A stretch of 64,000 nucleotides of DNA from UMGS1532 sp045594795 (GCA_045594795.1 JAZNZF010000018.1:1-64000); one strand, 5' to 3'. Numbered from the stretch's first letter, positions 23,898 through 32,979 are shown. Program-made: numbers and translations. The notes: generated by a model from the letters alone, not told the origin.

Positions 23898-25022
23898 ATG
23901 GCAACAGATAAAGAAAAAGCCTTAACCACCGCGCTACAGCAAATTGAAAAACAGTTCGGCAAAGGCGCAGTAATGAAGCTTGGCGAAAACGTTAAAATGA
24001 ACGTAGAGCATATACCCACCGGTTCGCTATCGTTGGATGCGGCACTCGGTATTGGCGGTATCCCTCGCGGCAGAATAGTTGAAATGTATGGTCCCGAATC
24101 TTCAGGTAAAACAACAGTTGCTTTGCACTGTGTTGCTGAAGCACAGAAACGCGGCGGCACTGCTGCGTTTATCGACGTTGAACACGCGCTTGACCCAATA
24201 TATGCTGCAAAGCTTGGTGTTGATATAGATTCGTTGCTTGTTTCTCAACCTGACACCGGCGAGCAGGCGTTGGAAATTGCCGAAGCGCTTATTCGTTCGG
24301 GCGCTATCGAAATAGTTGTTATCGACTCGGTTGCAGCGCTCGTACCCCGCGCTGAAATCGAGGGCGAGATGGGTGACAGTCACGTTGGCTTACATGCGCG
24401 TTTAATGTCACAAGCGCTAAGAAAGCTTGCAGGCGCACTTTCAAAGGCAAACTGCGCTGCAATATTTATAAATCAGCTTCGCGAAAAGGTTGGCGTAATG
24501 TACGGCAACCCCGAGGTTACAACGGGTGGTCGCGCGCTCAAGTTCTATGCAAGCGTTCGTATTGAAATCCGCCGTGTTGAAACCATTAAGGTTGGCGGCG
24601 AGTCTATAGGCAACCGCACAAAAGCAAAGGTTGTTAAAAACAAGGTTGCACCTCCCTTTAAAGAGGCACAGTTCGATATTATGTACGGCGAGGGTATTTC
24701 GCGTACCGGCGAAATTGTTGACCTTGGCGTTGAAACCGAAGTTCTTAAACGTAGTGGCGCTTGGTTCTATTATGGCGAGATGCGTTTAGGCCAAGGCAGA
24801 GATAACGCTAAGGCTACTTTGCAAGAAAACCCCGAGCTTTCTAAAGAAATTAGCGAAAAGGTTTTGGCAAAATTACAAGAGGCTACACTCTCTGAAAAGG
24901 CAAAACTACAAGAAAAAGCCGCCAAGAACGATGCCGCACCAAAGTCCAAAGAAACGGACAGCAAAACCGTAGATCCTGCTATGTCTAAAATCAGCATTGA
25001 TATAGCTGTTGACGACGAATAA
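23898..25022 (+). CDS. recA: Recombinase RecA
   Basis: The 374-aa protein drives homologous strand exchange and LexA cleavage. The Walker A motif GPESSGKTT is at residues 65-73, and the MAW and L2 regions are intact (INQLREKVGVMYGNPEVTTGGRALKFYAS). The C-terminal tail is Lys/Ala-rich and then acidic, as usual. I choose the ATG at 23898, 10 bases after AGGAAGG, over a TTG at 23889. I could not find a classical GAAC-N4-GTTC SOS box in the 80 bp upstream. It overlaps recX by one base (TAATG). Confidence 0.97.
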   Translation: MATDKEKALTTALQQIEKQFGKGAVMKLGENVKMNVEHIPTGSLSLDAALGIGGIPRGRIVEMYGPESSGKTTVALHCVAEAQKRGGTAAFIDVEHALDPIYAAKLGVDIDSLLVSQPDTGEQALEIAEALIRSGAIEIVVIDSVAALVPRAEIEGEMGDSHVGLHARLMSQALRKLAGALSKANCAAIFINQLREKVGVMYGNPEVTTGGRALKFYASVRIEIRRVETIKVGGESIGNRTKAKVVKNKVAPPFKEAQFDIMYGEGISRTGEIVDLGVETEVLKRSGAWFYYGEMRLGQGRDNAKATLQENPELSKEISEKVLAKLQEATLSEKAKLQEKAAKNDAAPKSKETDSKTVDPAMSKISIDIAVDDE

Positions 25023-25672
25023 TGATATTAACTCATATATCAGTACGCAGAAAGCACCTAACCGCGTTGCGCTTTTCGGAGGACTACCTACCCCAAGGCG
25101 CCGAGAAAAGTGATGACGGATGCTTGCTTATAGATAGTGAATACTGCGTGCAAAAAAACTTTAAGTGTGGCAGTTTGTTTACCGAGCAAGAGGTAGATGA
25201 GCTTTCATTAGAATCGCAAAAGATAAGAGCTAAAGCAAATGCGTTGTGGCTACTATCGCGCCGTGACTACTGCTCTGGTGAGCTACACAAAAAGTTAAAG
25301 GAAAAATTCATTATAGAGGCGGCAGACTATGCCGTTTGCCGTATGGTAGAGCTCGGGCTTATAAACGACCTAATGTATGCAAAACACCTTGCTGAAACGC
25401 TAATCGATATAAAAGGCGTAGCACCGCGACAAGCCCCATACTTAATGGCGCAAAAGGGTGTAGAACTTGCACTTGCAAAAGAGGTCGTGGCAGAGCGCGA
25501 GGACGACCCACGCGAAACAATAAAAAGATTAATCGAAACAAAATATGCGCGCAAGCTTAAAGAACCGCGCGGCACCGAAAAGGTTTTCGCCGCGTTACAG
25601 CGTCGCGGATTTTCCTTTAGTGATATCCGCGCCGCATTAGAGCTTGGCTGTAGCGATTTTACTAACGAGTAA
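25022..25672 (+). CDS. recX: Regulatory protein RecX
   Basis: The 216-aa protein, immediately after recA with TAATG coupling, has the RecX arrangement of three-helix modules. LWLLSRRDYCSGELHKKLKEKF is the first conserved module, followed by VCRMVELGLINDLMYAKHLAE and, at the end, FAALQRRGFSFSDIRAAL. RecX binds RecA filaments and limits their activity. Gene order recA-recX is the standard arrangement and supports the call. Confidence 0.92.
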   Translation: MILTHISVRRKHLTALRFSEDYLPQGAEKSDDGCLLIDSEYCVQKNFKCGSLFTEQEVDELSLESQKIRAKANALWLLSRRDYCSGELHKKLKEKFIIEAADYAVCRMVELGLINDLMYAKHLAETLIDIKGVAPRQAPYLMAQKGVELALAKEVVAEREDDPRETIKRLIETKYARKLKEPRGTEKVFAALQRRGFSFSDIRAALELGCSDFTNE

Positions 25673-25691
25673 CAAAAAACGGAGAATAACT

Positions 25692-27023
25692 ATGAGCTAC
25701 AAAATCGGTATGGTGTCCTTAGGTTGCCCTAAAAATCAGGTCGACGCTGAGGTAATGCTTGCCAAACTTTCGGCAGCTGGCTTCGAAATTACACAAGCCG
25801 AAGCGCAAGCAGACGCAATTATAATTAACACCTGCGGCTTTATTGAGGACGCAAAAACCGAAGCCATCGAGAATATCATAGAGGTGGCAAAATTCAAAAG
25901 TGAAGGCACCCTAAAAGCCTTGATTGTTACGGGTTGCCTTTCCGAGAGATACCGCGACGAGATAACCCGTGAAATCCCCGAGGTCGACGTTGTTGTGGGC
26001 ATCGGCAAAAACAAGGATATCGTAGAAATTGCCCTCGCCGCCATAGAGGGTAACGCTAAAAATCACTACGGCGAGAAAAACGAATTAGAGTTTTGTGGGG
26101 ACAGAATTTTAACAACTCCGCCCTACTCTGCCTACCTTAAAATTGCCGAGGGCTGCGACAACTGTTGCACCTACTGTGCAATTCCGCTTATTCGTGGTAG
26201 CTTTCGTTCGCGCAGTATTGAGTCCTGCGTTAGCGAGGCAAAAGACTTAGCGGCAAAGGGCGTTAGCGAGCTTATCTTAGTAGCGCAAGACACCACACGT
26301 TACGGCGAGGATATTAACGGTGGCAAAGGCTTATTGCCCGCGCTTTTAACAGAGCTTTGCAAAATAGACGGCATACGTTGGATACGCACCCTATACACCT
26401 ATCCCGAGCGCATAACCGACGAACTGCTTGAGGTAATTGCTCGAGAACCTAAGCTTGTGCCGTACTTGGATATCCCCTTACAGCATTGCAACGGAGAGAT
26501 TCTAAAAAGAATGAACCGTAGTGGCGACTATAAAAGCTTAAAAGCGTTAATAGAAAAAATACGTTCTAAAGTGCCTGATATTACCCTGCGCACAACCTTT
26601 TTGGTCGGCTTCCCTGGTGAGAGCGAAGAGCAGTTCTGCGAGCTTTGTGAGTTCGTAAAGGAAATGCAATTCGATAGGCTTGGTTGCTTTGCCTATTCCG
26701 AAGAAGAAGGCACACCTGCAGCAGAGTTTCCCTCTCAGGTAGATAAACAGTTAAGACAGGATAGAGCCGAGAATATTATGGAGCAGCAGTTACTTATTGC
26801 CGCCTCTAAAAACGAGGCTAAAATCGGTAGCTCACAAGAGGTGTTGATAGAGGGCTACGATAATTATATTCGTTGCTACTATGGCAGAAGCGCCGCCGAT
26901 GCACCTGAAATTGACGGCAAGGTGTTCTTTATTTCGCCAAGACCCCTAAAAATTGGCGAATATGTAAAAGTAACTATAAACGACACACTCGATTACGACC
27001 TACTGGGCGAACTGGAGGAATAA
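25692..27023 (+). CDS. rimO: Ribosomal protein uS12 methylthiotransferase
   Basis: The 443-aa protein starts at the ATG at 25692 after GGAG. It has the N-terminal MTTase domain (MVSLGCPKNQVDAEVML, TCGFIEDAKTEAIE), the radical-SAM cluster motif CDNCCTYCAIPLIRG at about residue 150, and a C-terminal TRAM domain. RimO adds a methylthio group to an aspartate of ribosomal protein S12; the LGCPKN opening and absence of MiaB features favour RimO. It sits between recX and pgsA in a common clostridial order. Confidence 0.95.
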   Translation: MSYKIGMVSLGCPKNQVDAEVMLAKLSAAGFEITQAEAQADAIIINTCGFIEDAKTEAIENIIEVAKFKSEGTLKALIVTGCLSERYRDEITREIPEVDVVVGIGKNKDIVEIALAAIEGNAKNHYGEKNELEFCGDRILTTPPYSAYLKIAEGCDNCCTYCAIPLIRGSFRSRSIESCVSEAKDLAAKGVSELILVAQDTTRYGEDINGGKGLLPALLTELCKIDGIRWIRTLYTYPERITDELLEVIAREPKLVPYLDIPLQHCNGEILKRMNRSGDYKSLKALIEKIRSKVPDITLRTTFLVGFPGESEEQFCELCEFVKEMQFDRLGCFAYSEEEGTPAAEFPSQVDKQLRQDRAENIMEQQLLIAASKNEAKIGSSQEVLIEGYDNYIRCYYGRSAADAPEIDGKVFFISPRPLKIGEYVKVTINDTLDYDLLGELEE

Positions 27024-27026
27024 TAT

Positions 27027-27614
27027 ATGAACACACCTAATAAGCTAACAATACTGCGAATGATAGCAGTACCGTTTTTCTTGGTTTCTATGTGCGTAGA
27101 GTTTAAACACTCAATGCTTGTAGCACTTGTAATTTTTATTGGAGCATCCCTTACCGATTATTTCGATGGAATGTTAGCAAGAAAGCACGGGCTTGTAACA
27201 AACTTTGGCAAATTTTTAGACCCGCTTGCCGATAAAATGCTTACCACCTCAGCTCTGCTCGGCTTTATGGTTATGGATAGCTCGGTATTGCCTGGCGCTA
27301 TGTGGATAACCTTTATAACCCTATTCCGCGAGTTCGTGGTGTTCGGTATAAGACTTGCCGCGGTTTCCGACGGTGGCAAGGTTGTTGCCGCAAATATGTG
27401 GGGCAAGGCAAAAACAGTATCGCAAATGGTTGGTATTATTGCAGTAATTTTCGTGCAATGGCTACATATCGACACAGTTCTTCTTTCGGATATGGCTTAC
27501 GAGATTCTGCGGTTAGTCGGTGTATGCGCTATGTGGATTTCGGCAATACTAACAGTAATCTCGGGCGTAATTTACGTTATCGATAACGCAAAATTCATTG
27601 ACCCTAAAAAATAA
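27027..27614 (+). CDS. pgsA: CDP-diacylglycerol--glycerol-3-phosphate 3-phosphatidyltransferase
   Basis: This 195-aa membrane enzyme catalyses the committed step to phosphatidylglycerol. The CDP-alcohol transferase signature is complete: DGMLARKHGLVTNFGKFLDPLADKML near residue 48, with all of its aspartates, the arginine and the glycine. MNTPNKLTILRMIAVPFF is a typical PgsA start. Four to five membrane helices follow. It begins 3 bp after rimO and closes this operon. Confidence 0.95.
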   Translation: MNTPNKLTILRMIAVPFFLVSMCVEFKHSMLVALVIFIGASLTDYFDGMLARKHGLVTNFGKFLDPLADKMLTTSALLGFMVMDSSVLPGAMWITFITLFREFVVFGIRLAAVSDGGKVVAANMWGKAKTVSQMVGIIAVIFVQWLHIDTVLLSDMAYEILRLVGVCAMWISAILTVISGVIYVIDNAKFIDPKK

Positions 27615-27617
27615 TTG

Positions 27618-27646
27618 TAGACAAATTATAAAAAATGTAATATTAT
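27618..27646 (+). promoter_or_regulatory. Promoter of the cysE-cysS T-box transcript
   Basis: TAGACA, 17-bp spacer, TATTAT, just after pgsA. The start would fall near 27653, at the head of the T-box. Confidence 0.6.
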
Positions 27647-27653
27647 ATAGTAT

Positions 27654-27925
27654 ATAGTTTAAAGGCTGTAATGCGGAAAGAGTAGCAGGTCGTACGCTTT
27701 TTCAGAGAATCGGTGCCATAGGCTGAAAGCACTGTAAAGAAAAGATATGTGAAGTGCCTCCGTTAGCTTAGCGCCCCAAAGGGTTTTCTTAGTATGGCGC
27801 TACGGGTTTGACACCGTTACCAACGTTAAAAAGATTAAGGCTTAGTGCCTTAAAATTGGAGTGGAACCGCGAATAATATCGCCTCCGATGAGTCTTTGGC
27901 TCGTCGGAGGCGTTTGTGTTTTATT
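27654..27925 (+). ncRNA. T-box riboswitch, cysteine specifier
   Basis: Stem I shows AGAGTAGCA, TCAGAGAATCGGTGCC and the distal loop region. The specifier loop GTGAAGTGCC presents TGC (27755-27757), a Cys codon. The antiterminator core TTGGAGTGGAACCGCG is at 27856-27871. The terminator pairs CGCCTCCGA (27880-27888) with TCGGAGGCG (27904-27912) before TTTGTGTTTT. Uncharged tRNA-Cys would open expression of cysE and cysS. Confidence 0.95.
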
Positions 27926-27971
27926 CTAATAATTGAGAATAGTACAAAACTTTTAAAATGGGAGAAACGAT

Positions 27972-28625
27972 ATGTTCGACAGAATGAAGGAGGATATAAA
28001 AGCCTTTATGGACCGCGACCCTGCGGCGCGTTCGGCAATAGAGATAGTGCTTTTGTACCCTGGCTATAAGGCAATTCGCAGGCACCGTCGCGCGCATTGG
28101 TTTTATAAGCACAACTTTAAATTTATAGCAAGGTATATTTCCCAACGTACCGTTCGCAAAACGGGTATCGAAATTCACCCAGGCGCTACAATAGGCAGAC
28201 GCTTGGTTATCGACCACGGTACAGGCATCGTTATTGGTGAAACCGCCGAAATAGGCGACGATGTTTTAATATATCAAGGCGTTACCTTGGGCGGTACGGG
28301 TAAGGACACAGGCAAGCGCCACCCAACCATTGGCAACAATGTTATGATTAGCAGCGGTGCCAAGGTGTTAGGACCCTTTACTGTTGGTGACAACGCGCGT
28401 ATTGCCGCGGGCGCGGTGGTACTGCATGAGGTACCGCCCGATTCAACCGTTGTGGGTGTTCCTGCAAGGGTTGTAAAACGCGGTGGAATGAAGGTGCAAC
28501 AGCTCGACCAGGTGCATATCCCCGACCCTGTTGCCCAACAGTTCTGCAAACTGCAGGCTGAAATTGACCGCCTAAAAGAAAAACTAAATGAAAAAGGAGA
28601 GGAAACCCCCAATGAAAATATTTAA
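27972..28625 (+). CDS. cysE: Serine O-acetyltransferase
   Basis: The 217-aa enzyme makes O-acetylserine, the precursor of cysteine. A helical N-terminal part (MKEDIKAFMDRDPAARS) precedes a left-handed beta-helix of hexapeptide repeats (IHPGATIGRRLVIDHGTGIVIGE, IYQGVTLGGTGK, IGNNVMISSGAKVLGP). DHGTGIVIGETA is the family's active-site stretch. It is somewhat shorter at the N-terminus than E. coli CysE (273 aa), as is normal for the Bacillota form. A Cys T-box lies directly upstream, and cysS starts within its last codons. Confidence 0.96.
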   Translation: MFDRMKEDIKAFMDRDPAARSAIEIVLLYPGYKAIRRHRRAHWFYKHNFKFIARYISQRTVRKTGIEIHPGATIGRRLVIDHGTGIVIGETAEIGDDVLIYQGVTLGGTGKDTGKRHPTIGNNVMISSGAKVLGPFTVGDNARIAAGAVVLHEVPPDSTVVGVPARVVKRGGMKVQQLDQVHIPDPVAQQFCKLQAEIDRLKEKLNEKGEETPNENI

Positions 28626-29994
28626 CACACTAACCAGAACAAAAGAAGAACTAAAACCTATACACGAAAACGAGCTTCGAATTTACGCTTGTGGCCCCAC
28701 CGTTTACAACTATATTCATATTGGTAATGCAAGACCTCTTTGCGTGTTCGACGTGCTTCGCCGCTATCTCGAATGGCGCGGTGTAAAGGTGAACTTTGTT
28801 CAAAACTTTACCGATATTGACGATAAGCTAATAAAGAAGGCAAACGAGGAAGGCATAACAGTAGCCGAGGTTGCCGAAAGATATATTAAAGAATTCTGGA
28901 CCGACGCAAAGGGTCTTAACGTGCGTGAGGCTACCGTTCACCCAAAAGCCACCGAGAATATCGACGCTATAATCGAGCTTATTTCGGACTTAGAGCAAAA
29001 GGGTTATGCATATAAATCGAGCAACGGTGATGTGTATTTCAGAGCAAAGAAATTTAAAGAGTATGGCAAGCTTTCGCATCAGCCCTTAGAGGACCTCGAG
29101 GCAGGCGCGAGAATAGACGTTTCAGAGCAAAAAGAAGACCCAATGGATTTCTGTCTTTGGAAAAGCGCAAAACCCGGCGAGCCGTCTTGGGAGTCGCCTT
29201 GGAGTGAGGGCAGACCCGGTTGGCATATCGAGTGTTCGGCAATGTCGGGCAGATACTTGGGAGATACCATAGATATACATTGTGGCGGTCAGGATTTAAT
29301 TTTCCCACACCACGAAAACGAAATTGCACAAAGCGAATGCGCCCACGGTTGCGCCTTCTCTAACTACTGGATGCACAACGGCTATATAAACGTAGACAAC
29401 CGCAAGATGTCCAAATCTCTTGGTAACTTCTTTACGGTGCGCGACGTTGCAGAAAAGTATGGCTATGAGCCGATACGCTACCTGATGATTTCCTCGCACT
29501 ACCGTAGCCCAATTAACTATAGCACCGATATTATCGAGCAGGGCAAAAGCGCGCTTGAAAGATTATACAACTGTCGCGAAGGTTTGGTGTTTGCAATAGA
29601 ACACGCAGAAAACGGTGGAGAGGTGCCCGATTATTTGGACACACACAAGGCAGAGTTCATACGCGCTATGGATGATGACCTGAATACTGCCGATGCGTTA
29701 GCTGCATTGTTTATGTTAGCTAAGGATATAAATATAACCGTAGCAAATGGTGCAGGCAAGGATACACTAACCGCCGCACTTGAGCTGTTCGACGAGCTTT
29801 GCGAGGTTCTTGGCGTACTGTACGAAAAATCGGACAGCAACCTTGATGCAGAGGTTGAGGAGCTTATTGCAAAACGTACAGAAGCGCGTAAGAATAAAGA
29901 CTTTAAAACCGCAGATGCTATCCGCGACCAGTTAAAAGAAATGGGTATTATTTTAGAGGATACCCCACAAGGTGTTAAATGGAGTCGCGCATAA
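28612..29994 (+). CDS. cysS: Cysteinyl-tRNA synthetase
   Basis: This 460-aa class I synthetase has the HIGH motif IHIGNARP, the KMSKSLGNF motif, and zinc ligands in YACGPTVYN and later HIECSAMS and HHENEIAQSE. The start at 28612 follows AGGAGAGG and overlaps the cysE end by 14 bp. Joint control of cysE and cysS by one Cys T-box ties cysteine supply to charging. A gene overlapping by one base (TAATG) follows. Confidence 0.97.
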   Translation: MKIFNTLTRTKEELKPIHENELRIYACGPTVYNYIHIGNARPLCVFDVLRRYLEWRGVKVNFVQNFTDIDDKLIKKANEEGITVAEVAERYIKEFWTDAKGLNVREATVHPKATENIDAIIELISDLEQKGYAYKSSNGDVYFRAKKFKEYGKLSHQPLEDLEAGARIDVSEQKEDPMDFCLWKSAKPGEPSWESPWSEGRPGWHIECSAMSGRYLGDTIDIHCGGQDLIFPHHENEIAQSECAHGCAFSNYWMHNGYINVDNRKMSKSLGNFFTVRDVAEKYGYEPIRYLMISSHYRSPINYSTDIIEQGKSALERLYNCREGLVFAIEHAENGGEVPDYLDTHKAEFIRAMDDDLNTADALAALFMLAKDINITVANGAGKDTLTAALELFDELCEVLGVLYEKSDSNLDAEVEELIAKRTEARKNKDFKTADAIRDQLKEMGIILEDTPQGVKWSRA

Positions 29995-30725
29995 TGAAAC
30001 GCGAACCACTCGGGCGCGGCGCAATATTGTATACCACCGATGAGTATCGTTTCGGCACCGATGCTGTATTGCTTGCCAATTTTGCTAACCCAAAAACCAA
30101 AGACAAGGTTTGCGATTTAGGTTGTGGCGGTGGAATTATACCAATGCTATTTTGCCGCGACAACAAGGGTAGCGAGGTTTATGGCATCGACATACAAAAA
30201 GGCGCTTGTGAAATTGCAGAAGCCGCCGCAAAAGAAAACGGCTTCACTAACCTACAAATAATTAATGCCGACCTGCGTGAGCTTAAGGGTGTTGTTCCTT
30301 TTAGTCGGTTTAATGTGGTTACCTGCAATCCACCCTATAAAAAAGGTGGCGCGGGTATTACCAACCCAAATGAAGCGCGGTATATTGCACGTCACGAGGC
30401 CGAGTGCACTCTATTTGACGTTTGCTTGGCGGCGTCAAAACTGCTTATCAGTTCAGGGCGTTTTTGCATCTGTCACCGACCCGAAAGGCTATGCGATATA
30501 ATCGATGAAATGCGCCGCAATAAAATAGAGCCCAAGCGCTTACGTACAGTACATCAGCGCGAGGGTTTAGAGCCTTGGCTTGTGCTCCTTGAGGGTAGGC
30601 GCGACGGAAAAAGCGGTATGAGAATAATGCCGCCTTTATACATAGAAAAGGCTGAGGGCGAACTCTCAGACGAGATGAAACAAATTTATGGAATATATAA
30701 GTTTGGTGAAAAGGAGGGCGAATAA
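29994..30725 (+). CDS. tRNA1(Val) adenine-N6 methyltransferase-like protein
   Basis: The protein is about 243 aa, starting at 29994 with GGAG nine bases before. It is a Rossmann methyltransferase: VCDLGCGGGIIPML is the SAM-binding motif, and VTCNPPYKKGG carries the NPPY catalytic motif of N6-adenine methyltransferases. GAILYTTDEYRFGTDAVLLANF is typical of the TrmN6/YfiC group, which modifies A37 of tRNA-Val. It is followed by rsmI, a frequent clostridial neighbour, which supports an RNA-modification role. Confidence 0.85.
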   Translation: MKREPLGRGAILYTTDEYRFGTDAVLLANFANPKTKDKVCDLGCGGGIIPMLFCRDNKGSEVYGIDIQKGACEIAEAAAKENGFTNLQIINADLRELKGVVPFSRFNVVTCNPPYKKGGAGITNPNEARYIARHEAECTLFDVCLAASKLLISSGRFCICHRPERLCDIIDEMRRNKIEPKRLRTVHQREGLEPWLVLLEGRRDGKSGMRIMPPLYIEKAEGELSDEMKQIYGIYKFGEKEGE

Positions 30726-30726
30726 A

Positions 30727-31557
30727 ATGTCAGGCAAGTTATATGTTGTTGGCACACCGATAGGTAATTTGGGTGACTTTTCGCCCAGAGCTATAGAAAC
30801 CTTGTCCGCGGTTGATTTCATTGCCGCCGAGGATACACGCGTTACCATAAAACTGCTTAATCATTTCGGCATCGCGACCCCTATGGTAAGCTATCACGAG
30901 CATAATCTGCGCGAACGTGGAGAGATGATAATTTCAAGAATTTTGGGCGGTGAAAACTGCGCAATAGTAACCGATGCAGGTATGCCCGCAATATCCGATC
31001 CGGGCGAAGACCTTGTGCGCCTTTGCCACCAAAACGGTATAAAGATAGAATCGGTGCCTGGCCCCACCGCACTTACAACCGCGCTTGCTATGTCGGGCCT
31101 TTCGGTTGGCAGATTTTGTTTCGAGGGCTTTTTGACCACCGCTAAAACTAATAGGTACAACCACCTTGACGAGCTAAAGCACGAAACCCGTACACTTGTG
31201 TTTTACGAGGCACCGCATAAGTTAATATCAACCCTCAAAGATATGTTAGATAAATGGGGCAACCGCGAAATTGCCTTGGTTAAAGAAATAACTAAATTGC
31301 ACGAAACTGCTTGGCGCACCACTTTTGAGGATGCGTTGGCAGTCTTTGAGGAGAACGCACCAAAGGGAGAATACGTAATAATCATCGAGGGCGCAAAGTC
31401 CGAAGAAACGGACTGCGATTTAGACCAAGCAATAGAATATGCTAAAAATTTAGTTGCAGACGGTATGCCCGTTTCTGCTGCCGCAAAGACCGCCGCCAAA
31501 GCCACAGGCTTTAAAAAAGGCGACATCTACTCAGCACTGGTAGACAACAGAGAATAA
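30727..31557 (+). CDS. rsmI: 16S rRNA (cytidine1402-2'-O)-methyltransferase
   Basis: The 276-aa protein starts at 30727, about 10 bases after AAGGAGGG. It has the tetrapyrrole-methylase fold of RsmI: VVGTPIGNLGDFSPRAIETL at the N-terminus, FIAAEDTRVTIKLLNHFGI, and VTDAGMPAISDPGEDLV. RsmI methylates the 2'-OH of C1402 in the decoding centre. It is the last gene of the core block before an accessory patch. Confidence 0.95.
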   Translation: MSGKLYVVGTPIGNLGDFSPRAIETLSAVDFIAAEDTRVTIKLLNHFGIATPMVSYHEHNLRERGEMIISRILGGENCAIVTDAGMPAISDPGEDLVRLCHQNGIKIESVPGPTALTTALAMSGLSVGRFCFEGFLTTAKTNRYNHLDELKHETRTLVFYEAPHKLISTLKDMLDKWGNREIALVKEITKLHETAWRTTFEDALAVFEENAPKGEYVIIIEGAKSEETDCDLDQAIEYAKNLVADGMPVSAAAKTAAKATGFKKGDIYSALVDNRE

Positions 31558-31650
31558 AAAACAGACGGTGGCAAAAGCCGTGCAAAGTTGAAAATTATTT
31601 ACTAATGTGATATAATATGGATATTGAAATTCGTAAAGGATTTGAGATAT

Positions 31651-32208
31651 ATGAAAACATATACGATTGTTGCCGGAGTTAATGGTTGTGGAAAAAGCAG
31701 TTTAACCGGTGTTTTAAGAACCGAAATAGATAACCTTGGAAAAATAATTGATGTAGATAAAATAACCTTTGCTTGTAGCGGTAATGCCATTGAGGGTGGC
31801 AAACAAGCGGTTGCAATTATAGACGATTGTTTAGAAAAAGAAATTTGCTTTACCCAAGAAACAACCCTTTCAGGCAAAAAGACCTTAAATACAATTAAAA
31901 GAGCAATCGAAAAGGATTACTATATTCGTCTTTACTACGTTGGGCTTGATACTTTGGAAGAAAGTTTACTTCGCATTGAAAACCGTGTAAAAAGAGGCGG
32001 TCATAATATTGATACCGAAGCAGTCGAGAAACGCTTTGCTAAGCGATTCGATGATTTGCTTGCGGTTTTGCCCTATTGTAACGAAGCAACCTTTTACGAT
32101 AACGACAATGGATTTGTTACAGTTGCCAAATATAAAAACGGAGAGCTGCAACCGATTGGTAGCAAAAGCCCCGAATGGCTTAAAGAATTAATCCAAATGA
32201 TGAACTGA
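31651..32208 (+). CDS. Zeta-toxin-like P-loop kinase
   Basis: The protein is about 185 aa. Walker A is GVNGCGKSS at residues 9-17, followed by DVDKI and QETTLSGKKT, the pattern of the zeta-toxin/COG4185 group, in which members phosphorylate UDP-N-acetylglucosamine or other small molecules. I choose ATG 31651 rather than TTG 31624. No epsilon-type antitoxin lies next to it; the closest genes are convergent XRE regulators. Whether it is a toxin or a housekeeping P-loop kinase cannot be told from sequence. Confidence 0.75.
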   Translation: MKTYTIVAGVNGCGKSSLTGVLRTEIDNLGKIIDVDKITFACSGNAIEGGKQAVAIIDDCLEKEICFTQETTLSGKKTLNTIKRAIEKDYYIRLYYVGLDTLEESLLRIENRVKRGGHNIDTEAVEKRFAKRFDDLLAVLPYCNEATFYDNDNGFVTVAKYKNGELQPIGSKSPEWLKELIQMMN

Positions 32209-32213
32209 AATTC

Positions 32214-32248
32214 AAAAGCGTATGGTAGTTAATGCCATACGCTTTTTT
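32214..32248. terminator. Bidirectional terminator between zeta-like gene and XRE gene
   Basis: AAAAGCGTATGG pairs with CCATACGCTTTT and ends in T6, with A runs on the other side. Confidence 0.88.
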
Positions 32249-32258
32249 AATACTTTAA

Positions 32259-32477
32259 TTATTTTTTTCGAGGATAGGGTTTCTTTTCGTCGGTTAGTCC
32301 TGCTAAATAATCCATACTGGTATTTAACGCAAGTGCAAGTTTTCTGCACTGTTCAAAAGTTAAATATCTTTTACCGCTTTCTATTTTTGAATAATCGCTT
32401 TGGTCAATTCCTGTTAAATGTTGCATTTTAATTTGTGTGAAACCTTTTTCTTGGCGCAAATCTTTCAATCTACTCAT
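32259..32477 (-). CDS. Small XRE-family HTH regulator (72 aa), paralogue A
   Basis: It consists of a single Cro/C1 helix-turn-helix: LRQEKGFTQIKMQHLTGIDQSDYSKIESGKR, then LALALNTSMDYLAGL. The end, LTDEKKPYPRKK, is shared almost exactly with the 80-aa regulator 170 bp upstream. A CCCTAT-N5-ATAGGG inverted repeat near 32510-32526 lies in its promoter and may be its own operator. AGGTGAT is the ribosome binding site. Likely an autoregulated repressor of accessory genes; the targets are unknown. Confidence 0.85.
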   Translation of the reverse strand: MSRLKDLRQEKGFTQIKMQHLTGIDQSDYSKIESGKRYLTFEQCRKLALALNTSMDYLAGLTDEKKPYPRKK

Positions 32478-32610
32478 AATATCACCTACAAATATTATGG
32501 CAAATTTCCCTATTGAAAATAGGGTGAAATTGACCTATAATATAAGTGTTTCATAGCGGAGTGGTGGTTTAAAGCTTTGCGCGACAAACATAGCAAAGTT
32601 AATGCTATAC

Positions 32611-32640
32611 AAAAAGCAGACCTAATATATCGGTCTGCTT
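32611..32640 (-). terminator. Minus-strand terminator of the 80-aa XRE gene
   Basis: AAGCAGACC pairs with GGTCTGCTT; on the minus strand TTTTTG follows. Confidence 0.8.
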
Positions 32641-32649
32641 GTAGTGTGC

Positions 32650-32892
32650 TTATTTATTTCGAGGATAGGGTTTCTTTTCGTCGGTTAATCCTATCAGATA
32701 ATCAACCGAAACCTTGTATACAGATGCGATACGCGCAAGTATATCTATTTTGGGTTCACGCGTCATTAACTCATAATTTTGGTATGCTTTTTCAGTAATA
32801 TCACAAAGAATAGCAACCTGACCTTGAGTGTACTTAAGGTCTTTTCTACATTCTTTTAGTCGTTGTGACAACAAATTTCTCATAGACATCAC
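32650..32892 (-). CDS. Small XRE-family HTH regulator (80 aa), paralogue B
   Basis: This is a Cro/C1-type protein: LKECRKDLKYTQGQVAILCDITEKAYQNYE, then IASVYKVSVDYLIGLTDEKK. The HTH parts of the two paralogues have diverged, but the last 31 bp that encode the tail and stop region (32266-32296 and 32657-32687) are identical, so the pair probably arose by duplication or the tail was copied by gene conversion. The gene is divergent from the 78-aa Cys-rich protein gene. TTGTAGGTGAT upstream holds its ribosome binding site. Confidence 0.85.
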   Translation of the reverse strand: MMSMRNLLSQRLKECRKDLKYTQGQVAILCDITEKAYQNYELMTREPKIDILARIASVYKVSVDYLIGLTDEKKPYPRNK

Positions 32893-32959
32893 CTACAATT
32901 GTTCTTGACAAAACAAGTATAGTTTAATAAAATGCAAAATATACCAACAAATGTAGGTG
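32890..32959. promoter_or_regulatory. Divergent promoter region with a 14-bp inverted repeat
   Basis: The plus-strand promoter is TTGACA (32905-32910), 17 bp, TAAAAT (32928-32933). It is flanked by CACCTACAATTGTT (32890-32903) and AACAAATGTAGGTG (32946-32959), complementary except for one base. A third CACCTACAA lies at 32483 before paralogue A. The repeats partly coincide with ribosome binding sites, so an RNA-level role is also possible. Confidence 0.5.
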
Positions 32960-32979
32960 TGAAATAGGGGAGGCGTTTT

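Noticed and set aside
31651..32477. Zeta-like gene and XRE gene as a toxin-antitoxin operon
   Set aside because: The two genes are convergent with a terminator between them; classical type II pairs are co-transcribed.
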